From Dulcicalothrix desertica PCC 7102 (GTDB taxonomy: Bacteria; Cyanobacteriota; Cyanobacteriia; Cyanobacteriales; Nostocaceae): a stretch of DNA of 64,000 nt. Position 1 is the stretch's first letter, and each line of letters opens with the position of its first letter. Below, piece by piece: positions 32,781 through 41,692 of this stretch. Position numbers and translations under genes: made by a program. The DNA is taken from assembly GCF_003991905.1 (NCBI RefSeq), contig NZ_RSCL01000018.1, forward strand, positions 1 through 64,000, given 5' to 3'. A model generated the notes under the pieces. The model was not told the origin of the DNA. It searched no databases and saw nothing but the letters and a program-made list of their open reading frames with translations.

Positions 32781-34097
32781 TTATCCGAAGCTTTCAGACA
32801 TATATATAGACGTATCTGAGCTACCACTGTCTACTAGTAAGCTAGTATTATTTTCTAAGTTTGAGGAGTTGCTGATTCTACGTTGAATAATTTGAATTAG
32901 CTGTTGTGGTTTAAAAGATTCTAGGTTAACAAAATTACCTGCTTGTAGCCATTGTAATTCTTGTAATGTTAATGTACTACGAATCTCATTAGGTAGCTGT
33001 ACTTCATCTACAGTCAAAGATGATTTTTCTACAAGTAGATTATTTTTATTAGCCAAGACTTGCCGAGGTGTGATACCTATATCAATAATAGTGACATTTG
33101 TATCTTTAAACCAGTCAGGACTTGTGCTGAGACGATGTACTACACATAAACCTTCGGATGTACAGTTGTGCAGTGCGTAAACTTTTAATTCTGGGTTGCG
33201 TCGTAGCATTTGCATTGTGGTATCAAAAATGCTTTGAGGGTATCCAGTAATACTAAGAATCGCACAATTATTTTCAAAGTGAAAGTTGTTAGCAATTAAA
33301 AACTGAGCTATATCTGCACTATCACAAACTACCAATCTATCAAAACTATAAGCTGTAACATCAAAATTAACTTGGGTCGGAATATTATACTCTTGTGCAG
33401 GCGCCAGTCTTCGCGGTATCTTACTATTTATACTTTCCCATCGATTTAATAATTCTAAAAATCGGGCTTCAGATATTGCTAACTTCTCAACTAGCTCACT
33501 TTTACGGTTTTTAACTACCTTTCCACTATATATAGCTATAACTCCAACAAGTAAACTAATAATTTCCCAATATTCCCAAGCGACTAAACTACCTAGCACC
33601 CCAGTCCCAATAATAATGACGCCCAATGTATATAATACTCTACTGTTTTTCTGTAACTCTTGGTCAGTAAGATTCATTGGACTACTATTTATTAAAGTCA
33701 AACCTATATTAAGTAACCCAACTGCACCAGCAATTATAAAATATACAATCGGTGATTTATAATCTTCGTATAAAGCATTACCTAGTGTAAAAGTAATTAA
33801 AGCATTGATAACAATGTAACTAGTAATATCAAGTCCCTTAGATTTAAATAAATAATTTTTAGGTTTAAGCTTGCGATGTAAAAAATAAAAAAGTTGCTTT
33901 GATGTAAAATTTAGAGTATTGTTTACAGAAATACCTATAATTAAATTTTGAAAGAACGTATCAGTAACTTTACTTAAATAATACGGCGTGGCAGTTCTAA
34001 GTTCAAAGGCAAATTCATGACCGCAATTTTTGCATTTGCCTTGATTTTCATATCTTTCTTTAAGTTTATTGTCAGTTCCGCATTGAATACACTTCAT
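32781..34097 (-). CDS. Zinc-ribbon membrane protein with TOPRIM-like C-terminal region (paralogue A)
   Basis: 438 residues. An N-terminal zinc ribbon has C3, C6, C22, C25. It is followed by four to five hydrophobic segments (about 85-205) and a soluble C-terminal region (about 245-400). The latter reads YSFDRLVVCDSADIAQFLI, then ILSITGYPQS, LKVYALHNCTSEGL and IDIGITPRQ. The pattern of strands and the ITPRQ segment recall the TOPRIM domain of topoisomerase VI A proteins, but the catalytic DxD is replaced by HNC, so it would be inactive. Apart from this speculative similarity I do not recognise the family. A close paralogue lies at 35372-36661. Confidence 0.6.
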   Translation of the reverse strand: MKCIQCGTDNKLKERYENQGKCKNCGHEFAFELRTATPYYLSKVTDTFFQNLIIGISVNNTLNFTSKQLFYFLHRKLKPKNYLFKSKGLDITSYIVINALITFTLGNALYEDYKSPIVYFIIAGAVGLLNIGLTLINSSPMNLTDQELQKNSRVLYTLGVIIIGTGVLGSLVAWEYWEIISLLVGVIAIYSGKVVKNRKSELVEKLAISEARFLELLNRWESINSKIPRRLAPAQEYNIPTQVNFDVTAYSFDRLVVCDSADIAQFLIANNFHFENNCAILSITGYPQSIFDTTMQMLRRNPELKVYALHNCTSEGLCVVHRLSTSPDWFKDTNVTIIDIGITPRQVLANKNNLLVEKSSLTVDEVQLPNEIRSTLTLQELQWLQAGNFVNLESFKPQQLIQIIQRRISNSSNLENNTSLLVDSGSSDTSIYMSESFG

Positions 34098-34135
34098 ATT
34101 ATTTTTCTGGTAGAAATTAAATTACACGATATATT

Positions 34136-34162
34136 AAAAAAGCCGAAGTATTTAGCTTCGAC
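34136..34162 (-). terminator. Rho-independent terminator (minus strand)
   Basis: On the minus strand: GTCGAAG, loop CTAAATA, CTTCGGC followed by six T. It lies 50 bp after the stop of the DUF4351 gene and before paralogue A. The opposite strand also ends in CTTTTT, so it may work both ways. Confidence 0.75.
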
Positions 34163-34212
34163 TTTTTGAGCTTTCATCTATGATACAAGAGCGCACGCCC
34201 TTAACGAACACG

Positions 34213-35169
34213 TTAAGATTGTCTTCCAAACCTAACTAGCAACTCCTCGCGTGGTAGCTGCGATAGTTGTATCAACAAAGGAGTAAATTCTTCTGGAGAT
34301 AGTGGTAATAGTGTTTCTACAATTGACTGAAGCTCGTTATCTACTGAGCCAAAACGAACTCGTAATAAATTTTCGATAGTAGTGCGTCGTTCCTCTTGGC
34401 GCCCTTCTTGACGACCTTCTTGACGACTTTGTTGTTGAATTTGTTCTTTCTCTTGTTGGTAAAGCGGCTTCAGTCTCATAATCAACTCCCTATCAGTTTC
34501 ATTTGTTTTCTTTTCAGCTGCCAAGTTGTTACGCAAGTTATACAATAATTCTAACCCTACTTCTTTGTAAGGGTTATTATCTGGCAACGCTTGGAGTTCG
34601 TCGATTGCCCGTTCTTGAACTTTGCCGCGTCCAAGAACTCTTAACCACAGCGTTTCGGGTATTTTGGGCAGTTGATGGATGGCAACTATTGCTGCTCGTA
34701 AACCCGGTGCTAAGAAATATACTCCTTTTGGCCAGCCTTTTCTTGCACTGGCGCCGAAGTACGACAGTTTTCTTTTAGATGCTGTTGGTGTTAATATCCA
34801 TACTTTTGGTATTTCTGAGGATTTTAATTTTTTATCTGCTTTTTTATTCTTATTCTTCTTATTGCTTTTACCTCTATTTGCCTTACGTCGTAAAAAAGCC
34901 TTTACTTCTAGCTGCTTAAGTAGACAATCTCCAATCTCATCTGCTGTTGCTGCGTTTCGATAAGGTTCGAGTATTGCGGGGTATTGTGCAAATTGCCCAA
35001 GTAGACCCAATGATTGTAAGTTTGCTTTTTGTTGTGAGTCGGGTGTGAAGTAAACATCAATTAACCTGATTTCCCCTGATACACGCTTGGGTGATTCGAC
35101 TTTTCCAGATGGCGCCAGTAATGCTTCCAAATAATCTTTACTAAATTGGTCGTGTATGAATATGGTCAT
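34213..35169 (-). CDS. DUF4351 / Rpn-type PD-(D/E)XK-like protein
   Basis: 318-residue cyanobacterial protein of the Rpn/DUF4351 type. It has an N-terminal domain (MTIFIHDQFSKDYLEALL, then SGEIRLIDVYF), a Lys-rich insert (about 105-120), a Gln/Arg/Glu-rich charged stretch (RQEGRQEGRQEERR at about 250-263) and the C-terminal DUF4351 helix pair (ENLLRVRFGSVDNEL). Relatives are often mis-annotated as flagellar or transposase proteins and some are PD-(D/E)XK nucleases. It sits between two paralogous zinc-ribbon genes, suggesting it inserted into or moved within that locus. A terminator follows it. Confidence 0.75.
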   Translation of the reverse strand: MTIFIHDQFSKDYLEALLAPSGKVESPKRVSGEIRLIDVYFTPDSQQKANLQSLGLLGQFAQYPAILEPYRNAATADEIGDCLLKQLEVKAFLRRKANRGKSNKKNKNKKADKKLKSSEIPKVWILTPTASKRKLSYFGASARKGWPKGVYFLAPGLRAAIVAIHQLPKIPETLWLRVLGRGKVQERAIDELQALPDNNPYKEVGLELLYNLRNNLAAEKKTNETDRELIMRLKPLYQQEKEQIQQQSRQEGRQEGRQEERRTTIENLLRVRFGSVDNELQSIVETLLPLSPEEFTPLLIQLSQLPREELLVRFGRQS

Positions 35170-35312
35170 TTAATTGGCGATTCCCTAATAAGTTTTGAAT
35201 GTTGTAACTCACATCATATTGTTTTTAACGTATATGTGTACTACCTTAAAGGAAATCAAATCAAACTTTTATTTTTTGTTTACGAAAAATTTATGTTAAT
35301 ATTCGCAATAAA

Positions 35313-35368
35313 TGATGAACGGATAGTAACAAATAACTTATCCGTTACATCCGTTATATCCGTTGCCA
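35313..35368. repeat. Dispersed ATCCGTTGC repeat, copy 4
   Basis: Left part GATGAACGGATAGTAAC, right part TTATCCGTTACATCCGTTA followed by TATCCGTTGCC. It lies directly next to the stop of zinc-ribbon paralogue B, again at a gene edge. Confidence 0.75.
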
Positions 35369-35371
35369 GTG

Positions 35372-36661
35372 TTACCCGAAGCTCTGAGTTGAGTAGATGT
35401 AAGTATCTGAGCTACTAGCTATCAGCAAACCGCTGTCGCTTTCTAAACTTAAAGTGTTTGCAATTCCCCGTTGAATGATTTGAATTAACTGTTGTGGTCT
35501 AAAAGATTCTAAATTAACAAAATTACCTGCTTGTAACCATTGTAATTCGTCTGGTGAGAGATTATTACGAATTTCACTAGGTAATTGACTTGCTTCGCTT
35601 GCTGATTGCGATGATGTTTCTATAAAAATATTCTTTTTGGCGCCAATTGCTTGGCGAGGTGTTATACCTATATCAATAATGGTAATATTACTGTTTTGAA
35701 ACCAGTTTGAACTTGTTCTGAGACGGTTGATTAAACCCAAACCTCTTGGTGTACAATTATGTAATGCATAAACTTTTAATTCCGGGTTACGTCGCAGCAT
35801 ATCCATCGTGGTTTGAAATATGCTTTCTGGATAACCTGTAACGCTGAGGATAGCACAGTTATTTTCAAAGTGAAAATTATTGGCGATTAAAAACTGTGCT
35901 ATATCTGCACTATCACATACTATTAATCTGTCAAAGCTATATGCTGTGACATCGGGGTTGATAGGAGTAGTTTGATTATTTAGGTTTTGCGGCGCCAAAA
36001 GTAGTTTTTGAATATTACCATTAACTCTCTGCCAGCGGTTAAGCCAGTCTTGATAATCTGATTCACCGATGAGAAATTCTTGGGCTACGCTGGTTTTATG
36101 TTGTAACGTGGCGCCTTTATATATAGAAAACATTGCTAAAAGTACTGCTATCACAAATACAGGAAATGACTTAAGTAATATAGTACTGCTAAATATACCG
36201 ATAATTAAAATACATATTCCTACAAATATAAGTGATTTTGTACTTGCTTTTCGACTTGCAGCATTAAGCTTTGGTGATTTGGTATTTTTGATAAGAGTCG
36301 TAATTATAATTATTTGATAGATGAAATTTGCAGTCAACCCACCAACTGTACCTCCAAAAGAGCTAAAGAATATAGTAAAAAATACCATGCCAAAAATGTA
36401 ACCGCAGCCAAATCCACCACTATTAAAAGCTTTGTTTCTAAATCTGTTATCTAAAAGATAAAACATCTGTTTGGGTGTAAAAAACAGAGTGTTATTTATA
36501 GAAATATCGCTAAGTGCTTTAGCAAACATTGGGTCAGTCAATTTCGTTGTACCCATGCTTGTTGGTTCAAACACGAAAGCATGACCGCATTTTGAACATT
36601 TTCCGTAGTTAGCTGTTCTGTCTTTGAGGTTATTGTCAGTTCCGCAATTGATACATTTCAT
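35372..36661 (-). CDS. Zinc-ribbon membrane protein with TOPRIM-like C-terminal region (paralogue B)
   Basis: 429 residues, same architecture as the protein at 32781-34097. Zinc ribbon C3, C6, C22, C25, hydrophobic segments at about 82-105, 107-125, 145-165 and 168-185, then YSFDRLIVCDSADIAQFLI, ILSVTGYPES, VYALHNCTPRGLGL and IDIGITPRQ. The C-terminal regions of the two paralogues are nearly identical, while ribbon and membrane parts have diverged, suggesting that the C-terminal domain is the constrained, functional part. The downstream edge is a dispersed repeat. Function is unknown. Confidence 0.6.
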   Translation of the reverse strand: MKCINCGTDNNLKDRTANYGKCSKCGHAFVFEPTSMGTTKLTDPMFAKALSDISINNTLFFTPKQMFYLLDNRFRNKAFNSGGFGCGYIFGMVFFTIFFSSFGGTVGGLTANFIYQIIIITTLIKNTKSPKLNAASRKASTKSLIFVGICILIIGIFSSTILLKSFPVFVIAVLLAMFSIYKGATLQHKTSVAQEFLIGESDYQDWLNRWQRVNGNIQKLLLAPQNLNNQTTPINPDVTAYSFDRLIVCDSADIAQFLIANNFHFENNCAILSVTGYPESIFQTTMDMLRRNPELKVYALHNCTPRGLGLINRLRTSSNWFQNSNITIIDIGITPRQAIGAKKNIFIETSSQSASEASQLPSEIRNNLSPDELQWLQAGNFVNLESFRPQQLIQIIQRGIANTLSLESDSGLLIASSSDTYIYSTQSFG

Positions 36662-36677
36662 AGTTATTTAGTAATCT

Positions 36678-37853
36678 TTAAATAATTTGATTTGCTAGCA
36701 AAACACTGTAATCTTCACGCTTGCGAATTAAACGGTGATTCCCGTTTTCGATTAAAACTTCTGCTGGTCTAGGACGGTGTAAAAAGTGTGACGACATTGC
36801 ATACCCATAGGCGCCGACATCTAAAATAGCGACAATATCATTAATATTCAACGCTGGTAACAAACAGTTTTTACCTAAATAGTCGCGCGAGTATGTTGTA
36901 TTGCCGCAAACATCTGTTTGATATAAATTAGAAGATGTAGAAGATGGATAAGCAATGATTTCTCGATAACCACCATGAACGCTAGGCACACTTAAATTAG
37001 CCACAGTAGTATCAACACCAACAATTTGTTTCTCCGATTGCCATTTAACCGAAACAACTTTAGCAAGTAGAATAGCACATCCAGCAATTGCAGCTCTACC
37101 AGGTTCAATCACTAATTGTATTGGGATATCTAATTTCTCTAAACAACAAGTTAACTCGGCGCCAAAAAATTCCCAATCAAAAGCGGCGCCACCATGACGA
37201 TAAGGATAACCAAACCCACCGCCAAAATCTAAATATTCCCAATCAGGTAATTTACCTGCAACACTAAAAACGCTTTCAATAGCTTGAGTAAAAGCAGTAG
37301 TAGCATTAGTACCAGTACCCCGATAGAAATGTAAACCGCTAACTTTCAACCCAGCATCACGAGCAATACTCGACGCTTTACCAAAATCATCAGGATGCAC
37401 ACCAATACGACTATCACCAGTCAACTCAGGAAAATTCAAACGCAACCCCAATCTTACCTCTTTTTTCTGATTCCAAAAATTATAAACCTGACAGAATAAC
37501 TCCAACTGTGAAACACTATCCAAATTAAACGTCCTAACCCCCCACTCCAAAACCATTAACATCTCATCATAATTAAGATTGCTACCACTATAAACAATCT
37601 TCTCTGGACTAAACCCAGCTTGCAGACCTAAATAAACATCCCCAGGAGTATTAGCATGAAGTCCCCACCCACAATCTTTAAAAATTTTGAGCAAAGCCAC
37701 ATTTCCATTCGTCACACTCGCAAACCGAAACTGCGTTCCATTATACCTAACAGATGCACTAATATGATTAATAGTTTGCCGTAACTTATCCGCATCATAT
37801 ATATATAGAGGCGAACCGTATACATCTAATAGTTCCTTAATTAAGTTTTCCAT
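36678..37853 (-). CDS. Fold-III PLP decarboxylase-like protein lacking the Schiff-base lysine
   Basis: About 391 residues with the alanine-racemase-type TIM barrel and C-terminal beta domain of diaminopimelate/ornithine decarboxylases. Visible are YGSPLYIYDADKLRQT, FGGGFGYPY (phosphate loop), LVIEPGRAAIAG, and the C-terminal VCGNTTYSRDYLG and DVGAYGYAMSS. The position normally occupied by the PLP lysine in YAxKAN reads FASVTNGN, so there is no lysine there, while most other cofactor-binding motifs remain. It may be a catalytically altered or non-enzymatic member. Its start overlaps the end of the asparagine-synthetase-like gene by 13 bp (ATG 37853; an in-frame TTG lies at 37871), so the two are translationally coupled. 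Confidence 0.78.
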   Translation of the reverse strand: MENLIKELLDVYGSPLYIYDADKLRQTINHISASVRYNGTQFRFASVTNGNVALLKIFKDCGWGLHANTPGDVYLGLQAGFSPEKIVYSGSNLNYDEMLMVLEWGVRTFNLDSVSQLELFCQVYNFWNQKKEVRLGLRLNFPELTGDSRIGVHPDDFGKASSIARDAGLKVSGLHFYRGTGTNATTAFTQAIESVFSVAGKLPDWEYLDFGGGFGYPYRHGGAAFDWEFFGAELTCCLEKLDIPIQLVIEPGRAAIAGCAILLAKVVSVKWQSEKQIVGVDTTVANLSVPSVHGGYREIIAYPSSTSSNLYQTDVCGNTTYSRDYLGKNCLLPALNINDIVAILDVGAYGYAMSSHFLHRPRPAEVLIENGNHRLIRKREDYSVLLANQII

Positions 37854-39592
37854 TTCTTGTAAAATCTCCAAACTTGACGAGGTAATACAAACGGATGATT
37901 CAACTCTTTTCTACCAGGTATTTCACCAAACACGTAAACTCGCCATAACTCCCACATAATTAGTAACCATAAAATTTCACCAACACGGCGCCCACTAACA
38001 GCAGCGCTCAATTCTCCACTGACAATTTTAGCTGCAATATCTGGCTGAAAAACACCTTCGCTACGTAAAATACCAGGATTTAACCAATCACCTAACTTAT
38101 CCCAAAACTCATGCAAACACCAAGAAGTTAACGGTACTCCCATACCACGCTTTTGGCGCCAAACGATTTCTTTTGGTAGCCAACCATCAACCGCGCGTTT
38201 CAAGATATACTTTTCACAACTACCTTGCAGCATTAATTCTCCACTCAAACGAAATGACCATTGCGTTAACGGTAAATCGCAAAAAGGAGAACGAACTTTT
38301 AACATGTGCGAAAACCCAATATTAGTAGCTCTAGGCTGAATATTTTGGGCGCCTTTTAACATTAGCGAAGCGCGCCGTAAGCGATGCATCAATTCATAAC
38401 TATATTTAGATTCAAGAGCTTCCTGTAACCAATCTTCGGCACTTAATGAATTAATTTGATGACGAACACCAAGTTGATAGACACTTTTCTCATAACCCCA
38501 AAGACGGTGAAAAGTTTTTATATACTGACGAATAAAACTTTCTTCTCCATCGGGGTGTTGAGCTTGATAAATAGCAGCAGCAATTAAAGGTTTATTTGTC
38601 CAACCAGCAAATAACTGGTCGCCATTTTCGCCATTAAATATTACCCTAGTTTCTTGACTAGCAGCTTGCGCCAAAAGAAACAAAGGTACTGTTACGCCAT
38701 CACCAAAAGGTAAATCAAGCGCTTTAACTGTAGGTATCAAAGCTTTCTGAATATCACCAGGACTAGCACCAACTTTTACCAAAGGGATATTTAAATGCTG
38801 TGCAACAATTTCTGCATATGGATATTCGGGAATACCTGCATTGCCAAAGTCAAGAGTATAAGCTTTGACTTTTACACCTGCTTGCACTAGTAACGCTGCA
38901 ATAATAGAAGAATCTAATCCACCTGATAAACAAACTCCTACAGGTTCATCATTTAAATCATTTATTTGACGATTAACAGCATCTTTAAGTAAAACTTGTA
39001 ATTCTTCTATTGCTGTGTTTTCATCATATATTAAATCTGTCGCCTGTTGGAATTGTAGTAGTTGTTTTTGTCGTATAAAATTAATTTCATTATCATTATA
39101 ATTCCAACTTAATTCTATACCAGCTTCTACAGCTTGAATTTGGCTAACTGGAGTTACAGGGGTAGGAACGTATGAAAAACAATTATACCCATAAAGTGCA
39201 GCGATATTAATCTCAGGCGCCTTTAGTAGTGGTAAAAGTAATTGCAACTGAGAAGCAAACCAAATTACTTGCTCTTGCTGCATCCAATACAAAGGAACTC
39301 GTCCAAATGGGTCTCGACCTAAAACTAGAGTACGGTCTTCAAGACGTACCCACGCATCAGGAAAATCATCCATTCCAGATGCTGATATCGAGACAATATG
39401 ATTTGATCTAATCTTAGCCGAATCTGGTTGAAAATTAGAAATATAAGCAACATTATATATAATATCGCTATCATTCTGAGCATCTAATTTATAATATTTT
39501 ACTTTAATCTTGCTGAAAAGTTTTTCGAGTTCTTGACTTTGATTATAACCCCAATAGCCAACAAAATGATAATTACAAGCGATGCTACCCAT
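37841..39592 (-). CDS. Asparagine-synthetase-like enzyme without glutaminase cysteine (1)
   Basis: 583 residues with an N-terminal Ntn-like domain and a C-terminal ATP-pyrophosphatase synthetase domain. The PP-loop SGGLDSS is at about residues 222-228 and NGENGDQLFAG lies further on. The N-terminus begins MGSIACNY rather than with Met-Cys, so the glutamine-hydrolysing cysteine is absent. Enzymes of this form join a carboxylate to ammonia or another amine, as in beta-lactam synthetases and lasso-peptide cyclases. It belongs to a three-gene minus-strand operon: the membrane protein gene ends 9 bp upstream and the decarboxylase-like gene overlaps its end. Confidence 0.85.
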   Translation of the reverse strand: MGSIACNYHFVGYWGYNQSQELEKLFSKIKVKYYKLDAQNDSDIIYNVAYISNFQPDSAKIRSNHIVSISASGMDDFPDAWVRLEDRTLVLGRDPFGRVPLYWMQQEQVIWFASQLQLLLPLLKAPEINIAALYGYNCFSYVPTPVTPVSQIQAVEAGIELSWNYNDNEINFIRQKQLLQFQQATDLIYDENTAIEELQVLLKDAVNRQINDLNDEPVGVCLSGGLDSSIIAALLVQAGVKVKAYTLDFGNAGIPEYPYAEIVAQHLNIPLVKVGASPGDIQKALIPTVKALDLPFGDGVTVPLFLLAQAASQETRVIFNGENGDQLFAGWTNKPLIAAAIYQAQHPDGEESFIRQYIKTFHRLWGYEKSVYQLGVRHQINSLSAEDWLQEALESKYSYELMHRLRRASLMLKGAQNIQPRATNIGFSHMLKVRSPFCDLPLTQWSFRLSGELMLQGSCEKYILKRAVDGWLPKEIVWRQKRGMGVPLTSWCLHEFWDKLGDWLNPGILRSEGVFQPDIAAKIVSGELSAAVSGRRVGEILWLLIMWELWRVYVFGEIPGRKELNHPFVLPRQVWRFYKKWKT

Positions 39593-39601
39593 ATTATTAA
39601 A

Positions 39602-40198
39602 TTATTTTACCTCAAAAGTTTCCTCACCAAGCACTCTACCATCTAATAACATTTGTACTTTCCACTTACCAACTGCGGCGCCGGAGTTGAGTGTATATTT
39701 ACAGTGAGTATCCCAAACGGACGTAGTAATACTTTTTGTTTCATAACTATTTTGCTTGACAGTTTGACCGCTAGGATTTATCCAATTACAAGATAAATTT
39801 AACTTTTGACCGACAGGTGCCTCTTTGAGAGTTACGCGGTAAAAAAACTCAGCATTACTTCCACTATTTTGAGTATTAGTAATTTTCTCACTTTGTACAG
39901 CTACACGAGCCAAGGAGCTACTACGCTGCTGTGAAATAAATATTCCGCTACCTATAATTAATACCAAAGCCGCAGCAACAGAGCCAAAAATCAACTTATT
40001 GCGACGTTTTTCGGTTTCCAAAGCTTGACTGCGTGCGACTTGCGTCATTGCTTCACCAAGTAACTCAGGAGGTAAATTCAACTCGTCAAGTATTTGCTTG
40101 ACTTGCTCTGGTTCGAGTTCTTGTTCTTGACGCTCTTTTAGGCGCCCTAGTTCTACGATTATTCGGTCTAGTTGTTCTTGGGTTAATCTTTGATTCAT
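39602..40198 (-). CDS. Single-pass membrane protein, C-terminal beta domain
   Basis: About 198 residues. A charged helical N-terminal part (QLDRIIVELGRLKERQEQELEP, then LNLPPELLGEAM) precedes one transmembrane segment (about 70-90). The extracytoplasmic domain holds LNLSCNWINPSG, WDTHCKYTLNSGAAVGKW and VLGEETFEV, resembling DUF3859-like domains. Two cysteines may form a disulfide. The start is uncertain: the ATG at 40198 (MNQRLTQEQ) looks more natural than 40222. It is first in the operon with the asparagine-synthetase-like and decarboxylase-like genes. Confidence 0.65.
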   Translation of the reverse strand: MNQRLTQEQLDRIIVELGRLKERQEQELEPEQVKQILDELNLPPELLGEAMTQVARSQALETEKRRNKLIFGSVAAALVLIIGSGIFISQQRSSSLARVAVQSEKITNTQNSGSNAEFFYRVTLKEAPVGQKLNLSCNWINPSGQTVKQNSYETKSITTSVWDTHCKYTLNSGAAVGKWKVQMLLDGRVLGEETFEVK

Positions 40199-40406
40199 AG
40201 AATAATTAAAGTAATGAACCATAAAGGAAGAGATAGCCGTTATAACATATTTTTAAAAGCGACTACAGAGCGGCTTGCTTCAATTCCGTAAAAAACTCGC
40301 TACTTAGAAAGACCTTTACCTCCTGTTAACTTATTTAAATCGGTCTACTATATAATTTCTATAACAAAAGCAGAATTTTATGCATATTCAGAAAAATTTC
40401 TCTGTA

Positions 40407-40452
40407 CAGACGCGTTCACGCAGTGTCCCGCAGGGATTAATCGCGTCTCTAC
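40407..40452. repeat. GAGACG-type inverted repeat
   Basis: ACAGACGCG ... CGCGTCTCT with an interior containing CCGCAGGGATTAAT. Same family as the palindromes at 12342, 27695 and 30079. It lies directly upstream of the flavin monooxygenase start at 40459. Confidence 0.5.
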
Positions 40453-40458
40453 CACCAT

Positions 40459-41568
40459 ATGCCTCCTAAACCTCAGTTAGAATTTAATTGGTGCGCTCCT
40501 GTTTCTGGTGATGGTTTTTACTTAGGATTACCAACTTGGGAACGTTCACCAGAGTTTGAATATATAGTACAAATATTTAGAACTGCTGAAAAATTTGGCT
40601 TCAAGCAACTTTTAATTGGTATGGGTTTTACTCATCATACTTTGGAAGCATGGACTTTAGCGACAGCAGTACTAACACAAACTAACTATGCAAGTGCAAT
40701 GGTGGCAGTGCGTCCAGGTTTTATTAGCGCACCTGTTCTTGCAAAAATGGCTGTTACATTAGACCATATCAGTCGAGGGCGCCTTTCACTAAATATTGTT
40801 ACAGGTGGTAGACCAACTGAGCAAGCGATGTATGGAGATTATTTAGACCATGACGGACGATATCGTCGTACCCGTGAGTTTATGCAAATTTGCCGGCAGT
40901 TATGGTTGAATAATATTGCTTTTGATTTTGATGGAGAATTTTATCAGCTTCAAGGTAGCAAATTAGAAACTTTGCCTTTACAACCAGGTGGCCCTACATT
41001 TTATTTTGGTGGTGCTAGCGACATGGCGCAACAAGTAGGCGCCGAGTTGAGTGATGTTTATTTAATGTGGGCTGAAACGTTTGAACAAATAGAAGCTCGA
41101 ATTCATAAAATGCGTCTATTAGTAAAAGCTTGTGGTCGTGAAAAGTTGGTAAGGTACGGTGTACGAGTTAACATTATTACTCGCTCTACTGAGATAGAAG
41201 CAAGAGAAGCGGCAAGAGAAATGATATCTAAAGTTAACCCTGATATACTTACTAAAGCCCGTGCTACAGAATATCCTAATACTAAGCGTGAAAGTGTTGG
41301 GCAAGGGCGCCAATGGGAGTTACGGGCTAATTCTACCGACGAATGGTATATTGAACCACATCTATGGGCAGGTATTTCTATAGTTAGAAGCGGCGCCGGA
41401 ATGACTATTGTTGGTAGTTATAAGCAGGTAGCGGAATATGTAGTCAAGTATATTAACTTAGGAATAACGGTATTTATTTTATCAGGTTATCCTCACTTAG
41501 AAGAGTGCGAGAACGTTGGAAGAAATGTTCTACCCCTAGTTAGAGAAAAATATTTGAAATTTATATAA
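40459..41568 (+). CDS. LLM-class flavin-dependent monooxygenase (SsuD-like)
   Basis: Bacterial luciferase-like, FMNH2-dependent monooxygenase of 369 residues. Features typical of the alkanesulfonate monooxygenase branch are FNWCAPVSGDG at the start, GFTHHTLEAWTLATAVLTQT, SRGRLSLNIVTGGRP and YFGGASDMAQQV. No ssuE, ssuA or ssuB neighbours are present, so sulfonate use is not supported by context. In a biosynthetic setting it could oxidise an amide, amine or thioether. The start follows a repeat directly, with no clear ribosome-binding site. Confidence 0.83.
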   Translation: MPPKPQLEFNWCAPVSGDGFYLGLPTWERSPEFEYIVQIFRTAEKFGFKQLLIGMGFTHHTLEAWTLATAVLTQTNYASAMVAVRPGFISAPVLAKMAVTLDHISRGRLSLNIVTGGRPTEQAMYGDYLDHDGRYRRTREFMQICRQLWLNNIAFDFDGEFYQLQGSKLETLPLQPGGPTFYFGGASDMAQQVGAELSDVYLMWAETFEQIEARIHKMRLLVKACGREKLVRYGVRVNIITRSTEIEAREAAREMISKVNPDILTKARATEYPNTKRESVGQGRQWELRANSTDEWYIEPHLWAGISIVRSGAGMTIVGSYKQVAEYVVKYINLGITVFILSGYPHLEECENVGRNVLPLVREKYLKFI

Positions 41569-41692
41569 AATTTATATAATTTATTTCTTTAGGTTCATTA
41601 TATATACATCACAAGGAACAGGATAGAATAATGATTTTATACGAAATTAGATTATTATGCAATTAAACTGAATTAACATAAAATTATATTAT

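Noticed and set aside
34213-35169. Transposase / insertion sequence
   Set aside because: The DUF4351-type protein is often labelled transposase-like, but there are no inverted ends or target duplications around it and no DDE or tyrosine/serine recombinase motif.
40459-41568. Alkanesulfonate assimilation operon
   Set aside because: The SsuD-like protein lacks any ssuABC transporter or ssuE reductase nearby, so sulfur assimilation is not supported by context.
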